Assembly (NCBI RefSeq): GCF_914271485.1
Contig: NZ_CAJZAG010000001.1
Coordinates: forward strand, 558,001-622,000
Length of the DNA stretch: 64,000 nt
Direction of reading: 5' to 3'
Origin: Cupriavidus pampae
GTDB taxonomy: Bacteria; Pseudomonadota; Gammaproteobacteria; Burkholderiales; Burkholderiaceae
A model generated the notes under the pieces. It did not search any database and was not told where the DNA came from. It saw only the letters and a list, made by a program, of their open reading frames with translations. Below, piece after piece: positions 54,098 to 63,102 of this stretch (position 1 is its first letter; every line of letters starts with the position of its first letter). The translations under genes and the position numbers were made by a program.

Positions 54098-54362
54098 CTA
54101 AAGCGGTCATTGAGGGTGGTCCAAGACCGGTCATTGCGTTCGGCAACCTCGGACAGCGCGACGACACGCCCCGTCTTCCAGGGTAATGCGGTGGGTGTTG
54201 GGCTTGCTGCGGGCTTGCTGTTTTGGTGTGATCCAAGTGCAATTGCTCGTCTAACGGTGTCAATAAAGAGTCAACCCTTATGACGCCAAAGGGGCTTCAT
54301 GTCTCGTGCTGGTGCCACTCCGGTACACCCTCGTGATACTTGCTGCCGTGTGCTATTAATCC
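53895..54362. other. Mostly non-coding gap in the island
   Basis: About 470 bases between the CBASS-like operon and the leftward nuclease-like gene. Apart from the possible gene remnant at its left end, I see nothing that I can name. Confidence 0.4.
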
Positions 54363-55808
54363 TTAGAAGTCGGCCTTACTGGCCGATGGCCTTGGGTTGC
54401 CATCCACATAGATGACCCTCAGCCCCTCGGCCTCTGCTGCAATGACCTTCTGCTTGAAGTTATCGAGCCTTGCATCCGACGCCCCGCCGTTGTCGATTAC
54501 AAGATAGATGCCACGCTGAGCGCTCTCGGCATCTTTGTAGATGGGCAATTGCTTCTCAAAGCCGTGTACAAGCTGCGGATTGCTTGTCAGCTTGATCTCG
54601 ACGAGCACTTGTCCCTGGAAACCGCTACTGACCTTGAAGTCCACCGGACCGCGTCCTCCATCGCTTTCCGGGGAAAGGGCGAGGTCGTTCGCCCGGCAGT
54701 AGGCGGATGCCACTCCAAAGAACAGAAGTTGCGCGGCCGACTCATGCTTGCGTCGGCCGCCTTTGTCGTAGAGCAGCTTGCAGAGTTGATTGTCTTCGAG
54801 AAGTTTCTTGAAGTGACGGCAGATGGCAAGAACTACGGATTCGACCTCATCCAAAGTCGGTTTCGCCGCAAGCTTTAGGGGTAAGGGTTCTTTGCTGACC
54901 AATTCCCGCGACGCCCTATACCACGCGACTTCACCAGACCGGTCCTCCAAGAAATCATACGGGTCTCGATGACCTTCCATGTATGCCTTGAGTACGTCGC
55001 GTAGCCCTTCGGGATGCTGAATGAGAGTCCGTCGCAGTGCATGCTTAAGATCGGTCGTAGATGCTTTACTCCATGAGTCGCCAACGATCCGGTTCATCTC
55101 ATCGCGTACCTCGTCATTCTGCTGCGCGATCCAATATATATCGCCGTACTCCTCGGCCTCGGGGAGGTCCCGTAGAACATCTTTGGGCACCAATATCACG
55201 GCGTTGCCTGTAACGGGGCTTTTAGGCATGTCCTCCTTAGGCTCGCCTTTTACCACAGGTAGAGCCTCCATTGGTACGCCACAATCGCTGCATACCCGTT
55301 GCGTGAAAGCTATGAGGTCCTTAATAATTATTCGAGCGATCATGTCGCTGATGCGGTCTGGGCCGATGTTCTTTTCGAATGCCCCGACAAGCTCGAATAG
55401 CGCGGGATCGTTGACACCCGCCGAAACAATCTCGTGCATGGTGCCAAGCAACTGTGCTCTCAGCTTTGGCCCCATTCCGCTCCCACCAGTGCTGTCTTTG
55501 GCGTAGCCGATGCAAAGACCGTTCACCTCTGGGAATGTGAGGCTTTTGTCAGCCGTGCGCCAAAAAACGTCGCCGAACTTCTGAACTGCCGCGATTACCC
55601 GTAAGACGTCGCCAAAGTGAGTTGATACTCTTTCGTAGCTCTGCGCAAGTTCTGGCGTCGTGGTCTTGCGAAGCAAGCTCGGATCAATGAAGAGTCGAGT
55701 GTCTACGCTTAATACGGGATCAAAGGCGCCCGTGGCGTCGAAATTTTCGATAGATATTCCGAAATAGTCTGCGAAACTCAGAACCACGAAGCCCTCCCGC
55801 GTTGCCAA
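54363..55808 (-). CDS. Unknown protein with PD-(D/E)XK nuclease-like domain
   Basis: A 481-residue protein. The N-terminal two thirds are unfamiliar and contain a C-S-D-C pair (Cys 173 and 176 approximately). The C-terminal part has D390 (G-P-V-D-F-K-V), then E404-x-K406 in VLVEIKLT, preceded by a helix and followed by a core strand (IYLVIDNG), the pattern of restriction-like nucleases. It lies next to the CBASS-like operon and the integrase remnant, so a defence role is plausible, but I do not know the family. Confidence 0.5.
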   Translation of the reverse strand: MATREGFVVLSFADYFGISIENFDATGAFDPVLSVDTRLFIDPSLLRKTTTPELAQSYERVSTHFGDVLRVIAAVQKFGDVFWRTADKSLTFPEVNGLCIGYAKDSTGGSGMGPKLRAQLLGTMHEIVSAGVNDPALFELVGAFEKNIGPDRISDMIARIIIKDLIAFTQRVCSDCGVPMEALPVVKGEPKEDMPKSPVTGNAVILVPKDVLRDLPEAEEYGDIYWIAQQNDEVRDEMNRIVGDSWSKASTTDLKHALRRTLIQHPEGLRDVLKAYMEGHRDPYDFLEDRSGEVAWYRASRELVSKEPLPLKLAAKPTLDEVESVVLAICRHFKKLLEDNQLCKLLYDKGGRRKHESAAQLLFFGVASAYCRANDLALSPESDGGRGPVDFKVSSGFQGQVLVEIKLTSNPQLVHGFEKQLPIYKDAESAQRGIYLVIDNGGASDARLDNFKQKVIAAEAEGLRVIYVDGNPRPSASKADF

Positions 55809-55884
55809 TTAAATGATGAGCAATCCGACCATAGCATCGCGGCCTCGATTTGGGTATCGGTCAGGGTGGGGGGGTGGGGAGGGA

Positions 55885-56845
55885 TTATCGAATGGCGCCC
55901 GCTCCCGGGGCGTCACAGATTTTCCCGAGATTTTTCAGGGACGCGAAGCATCGAGCCGCTTCGCCGTCGCGACAGGGGGGGAAGCCTACCCGGTCGAGGG
56001 CGTCTTTGAATGTCCGCAGCGACATTTTTCCGGTGTAGCTGAACACCTTGATCAACGTCGCGGTCAAAGAAGAGCTGATCGAGGTCGAGCCGTGTTTCCT
56101 AGCTGTAGTGGATCGGAACTCCCGTGATCCCGCGTCGCTCAGGAATCGCACAAAAGCGGCTCCGTGCGCTTTGCTGAGGGAGGTTAGGTGGATGGTGCCT
56201 ACGGCTTCCTCAAACATCTCTCGCCGCGCTCCGCTCGCTCAATCGCGTTGGGCTTTGCGTTCGTGCGCTGTCGCCAGAGCGGTTCGACGTCCCGACGCGT
56301 CTTCGAGGCACTGCCGCGCGTAGGCAGACTGACGCGTACGGCATCGCGCTCGTCGTGAACTGGTTGCGTGAGCGGTTCAGGGGTCTCTACGGCTTCGCCT
56401 TAACCTCGGCTTGCTCTAGCCCGCCACGCCTTAATGGCGGCCCGCTGCATAAATGCATGAGCGCCATTCGAGCGGGTGGAGTGCCGAGATCCCCTACGAT
56501 GCCCAGTTCTCGCAGCTTCTCCTGGGCGAAACTCTCTGCCTAGGTCAAATCGCCTAGCGCGGTATTGGAGCCGAGTTCGTCAGCCACGAGCAATGCCATG
56601 GCGTAAAGCGGGTTCTCATCCTCGTCTACAACGACGTGGGCGCCTCCGGCGTCGGGAATATCTTGGCGACCGCCTTTGGTGATGGTGGCTAAGTCGTCGG
56701 CTTCCAGCAGGCGGCGCTCTATCTCGCGGGCTAGATAGTCATCCAGTCGGGGCGAGAAGGGGATCGTCTTCGGTGCGGCCTCGCGGCGCAGTGTCTCGAA
56801 TTTCTCTTGAAACTCAGCAATGATCCGGTGGGCTTTCGTGGCCGG
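55885..56845 (-). pseudogene. Degenerate tyrosine-recombinase (integrase) gene
   Basis: On the minus strand fragments read like the N-terminal and central parts of a Burkholderiales phage integrase: K-A-H-R-I-I-A-E-F-Q-E-K-F-E-T-L-R-R, the D-D-Y-L-A-R-E-I segment, then, after two in-frame stops and a frame change, L-T-S-L-S-K-A-H-G-A-A-F-V-R-F-L. The catalytic Arg-His-Arg-Tyr end is not seen. The gene is broken by stops, frameshifts and truncation, and it marks the right end of the island. Confidence 0.5.
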
Positions 56846-56880
56846 CTATAACTCGGCAGGAGCGTTGGCCCAGCGCCGGA

Positions 56881-58293
56881 TCAAAGCAACTTGCCGGGAT
56901 TCATAATGCCCGCCGGATCGAAGACGCGCTTGATTTCGCGCATCAGGCGCAGTTCGAGGGGATCTTTCGTATGCAGGAACGTATCGCGCTTGAGTTGTCC
57001 GATGCCGTGCTCAGCGCTGATGCTGCCGCCATAGCGCACCACTTCGTCGAGCACCTCGTCGGTGAACGCTTCGCCTTGCGTCGCGGCCCAGTCGCGTTCG
57101 GCGCCGGCGGGGCGGGACAGGTTGTAGTGCAGGTTGCCGTCACCGAAATGGCCGAAGATAAACGGTCGGATCTCGGCGCTGCGCGCGCGCAGGCGCGCTT
57201 CCATCGACACCATGAACGCCGGGATCTGCTCGATCGGCAGCGAGATATCGTGCTTGAGGTGCGGACCGTCGGCGCGCTGCGCTTCGGAGATTTCTTCGCG
57301 CAGCTTCCACAGTGCGTGCAGTTGCGCGAGCGAGGCGGATACCACCGCGTCGAGGCACAGTTCGCGTTCCAGCGCGTCGCCGATCACCTGCTCGAGCAGC
57401 GCGTTGAGCGCGGCCTCGTCGGTACTGTCGGCCAACTCCATCAACACATACGACGGATAACGCTGCGCGAACGGTTCCTGTACGCCCGCCGCATGCGCGA
57501 GCACGAGGTCCACGCACGCGCTGGTAAAGAATTCGTACGCCTGCACGCGCGCGCCGCAACGCTCGAACAGCAGCTCGAACAATTCGAGCGCCTGCCGTGG
57601 CGACTCCACCGCGGCCAGCACCACGCTGCGCGTATCGGCGCGCGGGAACAGCCGCAGCGAGGCGGCCGTGATCACGCCAAGCGTGCCTTCCGCGCCGATC
57701 AGCAATTGCTTGAGGTCGTAGCCCGTATTGTCCTTGCGCAACGTGCGCAGGCCGTTGAAGACTTCGCCATTGGGCAGCACCGCCTCCACGCCAAGCACGA
57801 GCTCGCGCGTCATGCCATAGCGCACCACGTTCACACCGCCGGCATTGGTCGACAGGTTGCCGCCGATCTGGCACGAGTCCTCGGCCGCCAGCGACAGCGG
57901 CAGCAGCCGGTTGGCTTCAGCGGCGGTACGGCGCAGATTGCCGAGAATGCAGCCCGCTTCCGCGACCATCGTGTTGGCGATGGTGTCGAGCGAACGCACC
58001 GCGTTCATGCGATCCAGGCTCAGCACCACGTTGACCGGCTGGCTGTCGGGCGTGGCACCGCCGCAGAGTCCCGTATTGCCACCGCGCGGCACCACGGGCA
58101 CGCCGGCCTGCTGGCACAGCGCGAGCGCGCGCGACACCTCATCGACGGTGCGCGGCCGCACCACGGCCTGCGCGTGCCCGCGATAGATGCCACGCCAGTC
58201 GGCCAGCCATGGCGCGATGTCGTCGGGGGCGGTAAGAACGGTATCGGGGCCGAGCGCTTCCGTCAGCCGGGCGGGAAAATCGGTACTGGACAT
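56881..58293 (-). CDS. FAD-linked 2-hydroxyacid dehydrogenase (GlcD/D2HGDH-like)
   Basis: A 470-residue flavoenzyme of the vanillyl-alcohol-oxidase fold. The FAD-binding half has V-P-R-G-G-N-T-G-L-C-G-G-A and T-N-A-G-G. The C-terminal half has H-F-G-D-G-N-L-H-Y-N and S-A-E-H-G-I-G, the metal-site signatures of D-lactate, glycolate and D-2-hydroxyglutarate dehydrogenases. It lies 123 bases downstream of the leftward IclR gene. D-lactate or D-2-hydroxyglutarate are the likeliest substrates. Confidence 0.9.
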   Translation of the reverse strand: MSSTDFPARLTEALGPDTVLTAPDDIAPWLADWRGIYRGHAQAVVRPRTVDEVSRALALCQQAGVPVVPRGGNTGLCGGATPDSQPVNVVLSLDRMNAVRSLDTIANTMVAEAGCILGNLRRTAAEANRLLPLSLAAEDSCQIGGNLSTNAGGVNVVRYGMTRELVLGVEAVLPNGEVFNGLRTLRKDNTGYDLKQLLIGAEGTLGVITAASLRLFPRADTRSVVLAAVESPRQALELFELLFERCGARVQAYEFFTSACVDLVLAHAAGVQEPFAQRYPSYVLMELADSTDEAALNALLEQVIGDALERELCLDAVVSASLAQLHALWKLREEISEAQRADGPHLKHDISLPIEQIPAFMVSMEARLRARSAEIRPFIFGHFGDGNLHYNLSRPAGAERDWAATQGEAFTDEVLDEVVRYGGSISAEHGIGQLKRDTFLHTKDPLELRLMREIKRVFDPAGIMNPGKLL

Positions 58294-58319
58294 GGGCAGG
58301 AGCGTGTTGCGGAAAGGAA

Positions 58320-58351
58320 GAGGGGCGCTCCTTTCGTACAGAGCGCCCCTC
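58320..58351 (-). terminator. Hairpin between the IclR and dehydrogenase genes
   Basis: GAGGGGCGCT and AGCGCCCCTC are perfect ten-base arms around a 12-base loop, with a T-rich tail on the minus strand. It could end the leftward iclR transcript before the dehydrogenase gene. Confidence 0.55.
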
Positions 58352-58416
58352 GCATTGTGGCAGACGCTGGCCCGCCGTGTGACTTGGCGGGTCGGGTCGA
58401 AGGGTTAAGCTAAGGG

Positions 58417-59262
58417 TTAAGCCGATGGGTTCAGCGAAGCGTGCGTGGCGTGATGCGCGAGCGCGCCGCCGTGGCCCGCGATGCCGCCTTCGGTCGCGTA
58501 GCCCATACCGCGCGAAATCTGCAGCGCGGTGTCCTTGAGGTTCTGCAGCCAGCTGTCCTGCAGCCGATCGGACGGTGCCGACAGCGACAGACCGGCAACC
58601 AGGCGCCGCGAGTCGTCATAGATGCCTGCGGCAATACAACGCACACCGAGTTCGAGTTCCTCGTTGTCGCGCGCATACCCATTGGTGCGCACCCAGTTCA
58701 GTTCGCGCTCGAGCTTGGTCAGATCGGTGATCGAGGTGCGCGTATGGCCCGCCAGGCCCGTGCGCGTGGCGTAGCTGCGCACGCGTACCGCTTCGTCCGC
58801 GGCGAGGAACAGCTTGCCGACCGAGGTCAGGTGCAGCGGCGCGCGGCCGCCGATCGCGCGCACCACCTGCATGCCGGAGCGTTCGCTGTACGCGCGTTCG
58901 ATATAAACGATCTCGTCGCCCTGGCGCACCGACAGGTTCACGGTCTGGCCCGTGACGCGGTGCAGCGCGCGCATCGGCGCGAGGGCCGCATCGCGCACGG
59001 AAAGACGCGCCTTGACGAGGTTGCCGAGCTCGAGCAACCGCATGCCCAGGCGGTAGCTGCCGGGGTCGGAACGGTCGACAAAACGGCACGCCACCATGTC
59101 GTTGAGAATCCGGTGCGCGGTCGAAGGATGCAGGCCGGTAGCCAGCGACAACTCCTTCAGGCTGACCGGATCGGCATGCTGGGCGAGGGCGTCGAGCAGC
59201 GTCATCATGCGTTCGATGACCTGGATGGAGGTCTTGCCCGGCGACTTCTCTGCTTCTGCCAT
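58417..59262 (-). CDS. IclR-family transcriptional regulator
   Basis: A 281-residue regulator. The N-terminal winged helix (about 15-75, I-Q-V-I-E-R-M-M-T-L-L, then L-K-E-L-S-L-A-T-G-L-H-P-S-T-A-H-R-I-L) is followed by the IclR effector domain. The ATG at 59262 gives the standard N-terminus; an ATG at 59286 is also open. It is divergent from lutAB and upstream of the hydroxyacid dehydrogenase gene on the same strand, so lactate or a related acid is a likely effector. Confidence 0.93.
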   Translation of the reverse strand: MAEAEKSPGKTSIQVIERMMTLLDALAQHADPVSLKELSLATGLHPSTAHRILNDMVACRFVDRSDPGSYRLGMRLLELGNLVKARLSVRDAALAPMRALHRVTGQTVNLSVRQGDEIVYIERAYSERSGMQVVRAIGGRAPLHLTSVGKLFLAADEAVRVRSYATRTGLAGHTRTSITDLTKLERELNWVRTNGYARDNEELELGVRCIAAGIYDDSRRLVAGLSLSAPSDRLQDSWLQNLKDTALQISRGMGYATEGGIAGHGGALAHHATHASLNPSA

Positions 59263-59320
59263 GAGTGAAATGTTGCCCTGCGGCAATTTTTAAGCGGTTG
59301 CCTGATTCTATCTCGCATTG

Positions 59321-59331
59321 TGAAAATTTCA
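59321..59331. promoter_or_regulatory. Candidate IclR operator
   Basis: TGAAA-A-TTTCA is a palindrome in the iclR-lutA gap, and a further TGAAAT half-site lies directly downstream. Position between divergent genes suits autoregulation and control of lutAB. Confidence 0.4.
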
Positions 59332-59471
59332 ATAGGTGAAATGTACAGGGACGAGGTAAAGGCCTTCTATACAGATGAGCGGGATTGGGCCCGTACCTGA
59401 ATAACTTCATCCGCGCGATGCCGCCCGCGCGGCATAATTGCGGGGTTTCGGGTCTGGAAAAAAGGAAAACG

Positions 59472-60197
59472 ATGCGAGTCGGGCTGTTCGCTACCTGCCT
59501 GGTGGACCTCATGCGTCCGGAGATTGGGTTCTCGGTACTCAAGCTGCTGGAAAACGCCGGCTACGACGTGATGGTGCCGGAGGCGCAGACATGCTGCGGC
59601 CAGCCGGCCTACAACTCCGGGGAGCGCGCGGTGTCGCGCGACCTGGCCGAGAAATTCCTGCGCGAGTTCGAGATGTTCGACTACGTGGTGGTCCCGTCGG
59701 GCTCGTGCGGCGGCATGATCCGCCATCACTATCACGACCTTCTGCGCGACGACCCCGAACTCCACGGCCGCTACGAGGGCCTGCGCGAGCGCGTGTTCGA
59801 GCTGACAGACTTTCTGGTCAACGTCGCCAAGGTGCAGACGCTCGATTCAGGTTTTGCCGGGCATGTGACCTACCACGACTCGTGCTCGGGCCTCCGCGAA
59901 CTGGGCGTCAAGCAGCAGCCGCGCGAGTTGCTCGGCAAGCTGCCCGGCGTAACGCTGACCGAGATGAGCAACTGCGAGGCGTGCTGCGGGTTTGGCGGCA
60001 CGTTCTCGGTCAAGTACGGCAATATCTCGACGGCCATCGTCGACGAGAAGTGCGCCAATATCAAGGCAAGCGGCGCCGATGCGGTCGTGCTGGGCGACCT
60101 CGGCTGCATGCTCAATATCGAAGGGCGTCTGCGCCGTTCCGGCGACGACCGCACGCGCGTGCTCCATATCGCGCAGGTGCTGGCCGGCGACGCATAA
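59472..60197 (+). CDS. lutA: Lactate utilisation protein A (CCG-domain iron-sulfur protein)
   Basis: A 241-residue protein with two cysteine-rich CCG domains (TCCGQPAYNSG near 37 and CEACCGFGGTF near 175), the GlpC/HdrD-type unit of the LutABC L-lactate oxidising complex. An A-rich stretch with AAAGG precedes the ATG at 59472. Seven conserved Cys support iron-sulfur or electron-transfer function. Confidence 0.93.
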   Translation: MRVGLFATCLVDLMRPEIGFSVLKLLENAGYDVMVPEAQTCCGQPAYNSGERAVSRDLAEKFLREFEMFDYVVVPSGSCGGMIRHHYHDLLRDDPELHGRYEGLRERVFELTDFLVNVAKVQTLDSGFAGHVTYHDSCSGLRELGVKQQPRELLGKLPGVTLTEMSNCEACCGFGGTFSVKYGNISTAIVDEKCANIKASGADAVVLGDLGCMLNIEGRLRRSGDDRTRVLHIAQVLAGDA

Positions 60198-60219
60198 CAA
60201 CACGAGACGAGCCCCCACG

Positions 60220-61632
60220 ATGCAAGTCCACAGCATGGAATTCAAGGCGCGCGCCGGCCAGAAACTGGCCGACCAGCGCCTGCAGCAGAGCCTCAGGAAG
60301 CTCTCGACCAAGTTCGTCGCCGGGCGCGCGGAGGCGATTCAGGCGATCGACTTCGAAGCCACGCGCGCCGCGCTCAAGGAGCGCCGCAATCGCGCGCTGG
60401 AAAACCTCGACGTATGGCTCACGACGTTCGAGGAAGCCGCGACGAAGCGCGGCGCCACGGTGCTCTACGCGGAAACCACCGCGGATGCCGCCAAGCTCGT
60501 GGCCGATATCGCGCTCAAGCATGGCGTGAAGAAGGTCATCAAGTCGAAGTCGATGGTGACCGAGGAGATGCGCCTCAACCAGGTGCTCGGCGAGATGGGT
60601 GTGCAGAGCATCGAGACCGATCTCGGCGAGTACATCCTGCAGATCAACGATTCGGAGCCGCCGTCACACATCATCGCGCCGGTGATCCACAAGGACAAGG
60701 ACGAGATTGCCGATCTCTTTGCCAGGGTCCACAACAAGCCGCGCCTGACCGATGTGTCCGAGATGACGCGCGAAGCGCGTGGCGTGTTGCGACCCGAGTT
60801 CCTGTCGGCCGACATGGGCGTGACCGGCGGCAATTTCGTGATTGCGGAGACCGGTTCGGTGGCCGTGGTCACCAACGAGGGCAACGAAGGCATGTGCACG
60901 ATCATGCCGCGCGTGCACGTGGCGGTGACCGGCATCGAGAAGGTGCTGCCGACACTCGAGGATTTGTCCACGGTCATGCGTCTGCTGCCGCGTTCGGCCA
61001 CGGGGCAGGCGATCTCGAACTATTTTTCGCTGCTGACCGGTCCGCGCGCGGAGGGTGAGCAGGATGGCCCCGAGCATATGTACTTCGTGCTGGTCGATGG
61101 CGGCCGCAGTGGCCTGATCGGCGGCGAATTCCAGGAGATGCTGCGCTGCATTCGCTGCGGCGCGTGCATGAATCACTGCCCGGTGTATCAGAAGATCGGC
61201 GGCCATGCGTATGGCTGGGTCTATCCGGGGCCGATGGGCAGCGTGCTGACGCCTAGCTATGTGGGGCTCGCCAATGCAATTGACCTGCCGCAGGCGGCCA
61301 CGCTGTGCGGCGAATGCAATCGGGTCTGTCCGGCCTCGATTCCGCTCTCCGACCTGTTGCGCAAGCTGCGCGAGAAGCAGATGGAGCGCGGCCTGCGGCC
61401 ATGGCAGGAGCGCTTTGCGCTGCAGGCGTGGGGCTATGTCGCGAAGCGACCCGCGCTCTATGCGTTCGCCACGCGCATTGGCGCGCGGTTCCTGTCGCGG
61501 CTCGGTGGTCGCAGCCGCCTGATCGGCAGTCTGCCGATGGCGGGCAAGGGCTGGACCGAAACGCGCGATATGCCCGCGCCCAGCGGCCGTACGTTCCGCG
61601 AGCTGTACAAGGAGAGGAGGGCGCGCGCATGA
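60220..61632 (+). CDS. lutB: Lactate utilisation protein B (LUD plus ferredoxin domains)
   Basis: A 470-residue protein with an N-terminal LUD domain (about 70-300) and a ferredoxin-type part with C-I-R-C-G-A-C-M-N-H-C-P near 308 and C-G-E-C-N-R-V-C-P near 362. It forms the lactate dehydrogenase complex with LutA and LutC. It starts 23 bases after lutA and its stop overlaps the next small gene (ATGA). Confidence 0.94.
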   Translation: MQVHSMEFKARAGQKLADQRLQQSLRKLSTKFVAGRAEAIQAIDFEATRAALKERRNRALENLDVWLTTFEEAATKRGATVLYAETTADAAKLVADIALKHGVKKVIKSKSMVTEEMRLNQVLGEMGVQSIETDLGEYILQINDSEPPSHIIAPVIHKDKDEIADLFARVHNKPRLTDVSEMTREARGVLRPEFLSADMGVTGGNFVIAETGSVAVVTNEGNEGMCTIMPRVHVAVTGIEKVLPTLEDLSTVMRLLPRSATGQAISNYFSLLTGPRAEGEQDGPEHMYFVLVDGGRSGLIGGEFQEMLRCIRCGACMNHCPVYQKIGGHAYGWVYPGPMGSVLTPSYVGLANAIDLPQAATLCGECNRVCPASIPLSDLLRKLREKQMERGLRPWQERFALQAWGYVAKRPALYAFATRIGARFLSRLGGRSRLIGSLPMAGKGWTETRDMPAPSGRTFRELYKERRARA

Positions 61633-61895
61633 GCGGCAATGCCACATCCCTTGCTTCCATGCGCGATGCGCTGGACCGCCATCTGCGCGGCGAGTTGTCG
61701 GTAACAGCTCTAGTCGGCGCCTGGCGCGAAGCCGCGCCGGCACTGACGCTGCCGCCGATGTTCGGGCAGGCCATGGAAGAACTGCTGCGCCGGCTCGAGA
61801 TGTCGGCCGCATTCGCGCAGGACAGTTGCTCGTTCTCGAGCACCGCGATCACCGATCAGCTGAGCCGCTGGCTCGACAAGGCCGCGACGGCCTGA
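61629..61895 (+). CDS. Small protein coupled to lutB
   Basis: An 88-residue helical protein (MSGNATSLASMRDALDRHL at the start) with no recognised domain and no membrane segment or motif. The start overlaps the lutB stop as ATGA and GGAGAGGAGG lies just upstream, so translation is efficient and coupled. It occupies the place where lutC is usually found. An accessory or assembly role is inference only. Confidence 0.7.
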   Translation: MSGNATSLASMRDALDRHLRGELSVTALVGAWREAAPALTLPPMFGQAMEELLRRLEMSAAFAQDSCSFSSTAITDQLSRWLDKAATA

Positions 61896-62058
61896 TGGGT
61901 TGATGGTGTGAGCATCGACATCGTTGCCCGGCAGGCAACGATGTCCTCCCCAACTTGCTGTTGCTCGAACGCATGCGCGCCACAACAATCCGTTACACAC
62001 GACGCCCACCCCATACACCCGATATATCGCAGGGCGCGGAAGAACGGAGAGGAAGAGG

Positions 62059-63078
62059 ATGCGCAATACCCCCAGTGCTTCTATCGCTTGTATCGCCCGT
62101 GGTCTGTTCGCCGCGGCCGGCCTGATCGGTCTGACCGCGCTGACGAGCGCGCACGCGACCGAGGCCTTCCCCAACAAGCCCGTATCGATGCTCGTGGCGT
62201 TTCCGCCCGGCGGCCCCGCCGATGTGGTGGCGCGCGCGATGCAACCGGCCATGGCGAAAGTGCTCGGCCAGCCCGTGGTCATCGAGAACCTGCCCGGCGC
62301 GGGTGGCGCGCTGGCGATGCAACGGCTGCTGAGCCGTCCCGCCGATGGCTACACGCTGATCATGGGCTCGCCGAACGAGGCCATTCTCACGCCGCTCGCG
62401 CTGGCCAGCGCGAAGTACAAATCCGAAGAGCTCGCATTGGTCGCACCGGTGTCGAACCACCCACTGGTGGTGATGACGCGTAACGACCTGCCGTACACCT
62501 CGCTGGAGCAGATCATCGCGGCGGGCAAGACGCCCGGCGCGCAGAGCCTGACGTTCGGCAATCCGGGCTACGGCACCATGTACCACATCGTGGCCGAGTA
62601 CATGGCCAAGGCCACCGGCGCCAAGGTGCTGCAGGTGCCGTACAAGGGCGCCACGCCGATGCTCGCGGACCTCACCGGCCACCAGATCGATATGACGATC
62701 CTGCCCAATATCGGCGCCTCCACGCAGTTGCTCGAGTCGCGCAAGATCAAGGCGGTGGCGGTGCTCGACAGCCAGCGCATGCGCAATCTGCCCGACGTGC
62801 CGGCGATCGGCGAGACGCAGGTGGCGAAGAAGTCCGAGTTCGTCTACTCGATCTGGATCGGTGTGATGGCGCGCGCCGGTATGCCCCCCGAACGCGCGCG
62901 CGTGTTGCTCGAGGCGTCGCAGCAGGCATTGCGTTCGCCCGAGCTGATCAAGGCGCTCGAGTTGTCCGGCGTGCGGCCGCTGCCGCCGCAAACGCTCGAG
63001 ACCTCGGCGAAGTTCTACGCCGACGAGACCGACAAGTTCCGCAAGATGGCACGCTCGGTCGAGCTCGTGCCGCAGTAA
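62059..63078 (+). CDS. Bug/TctC-family periplasmic solute receptor
   Basis: A 339-residue tripartite-tricarboxylate-type receptor with an N-terminal signal (about 1-33, ending in A-H-A), the F-P-P-G-G-P-A-D segment and the G-N-P-G-Y-G-T loop that contacts carboxylate ligands. GAGGAAGAGG precedes the ATG at 62059. Bug genes are very numerous in Burkholderiales and usually lack their own permease genes, as here. It lies next to mlrC. Confidence 0.9.
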   Translation: MRNTPSASIACIARGLFAAAGLIGLTALTSAHATEAFPNKPVSMLVAFPPGGPADVVARAMQPAMAKVLGQPVVIENLPGAGGALAMQRLLSRPADGYTLIMGSPNEAILTPLALASAKYKSEELALVAPVSNHPLVVMTRNDLPYTSLEQIIAAGKTPGAQSLTFGNPGYGTMYHIVAEYMAKATGAKVLQVPYKGATPMLADLTGHQIDMTILPNIGASTQLLESRKIKAVAVLDSQRMRNLPDVPAIGETQVAKKSEFVYSIWIGVMARAGMPPERARVLLEASQQALRSPELIKALELSGVRPLPPQTLETSAKFYADETDKFRKMARSVELVPQ

Positions 63079-63102
63079 CGCGTACGACATCAAGGAGACC
63101 GC

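Noticed and set aside
55885..56217. An intact 110-codon gene
   Set aside because: Its sequence continues integrase-like fragments found upstream in other frames, so it is part of a decayed recombinase rather than a gene of its own.
47815..56880. CRISPR array or cas genes in the island
   Set aside because: I found no regularly spaced repeats and no cas-like protein.
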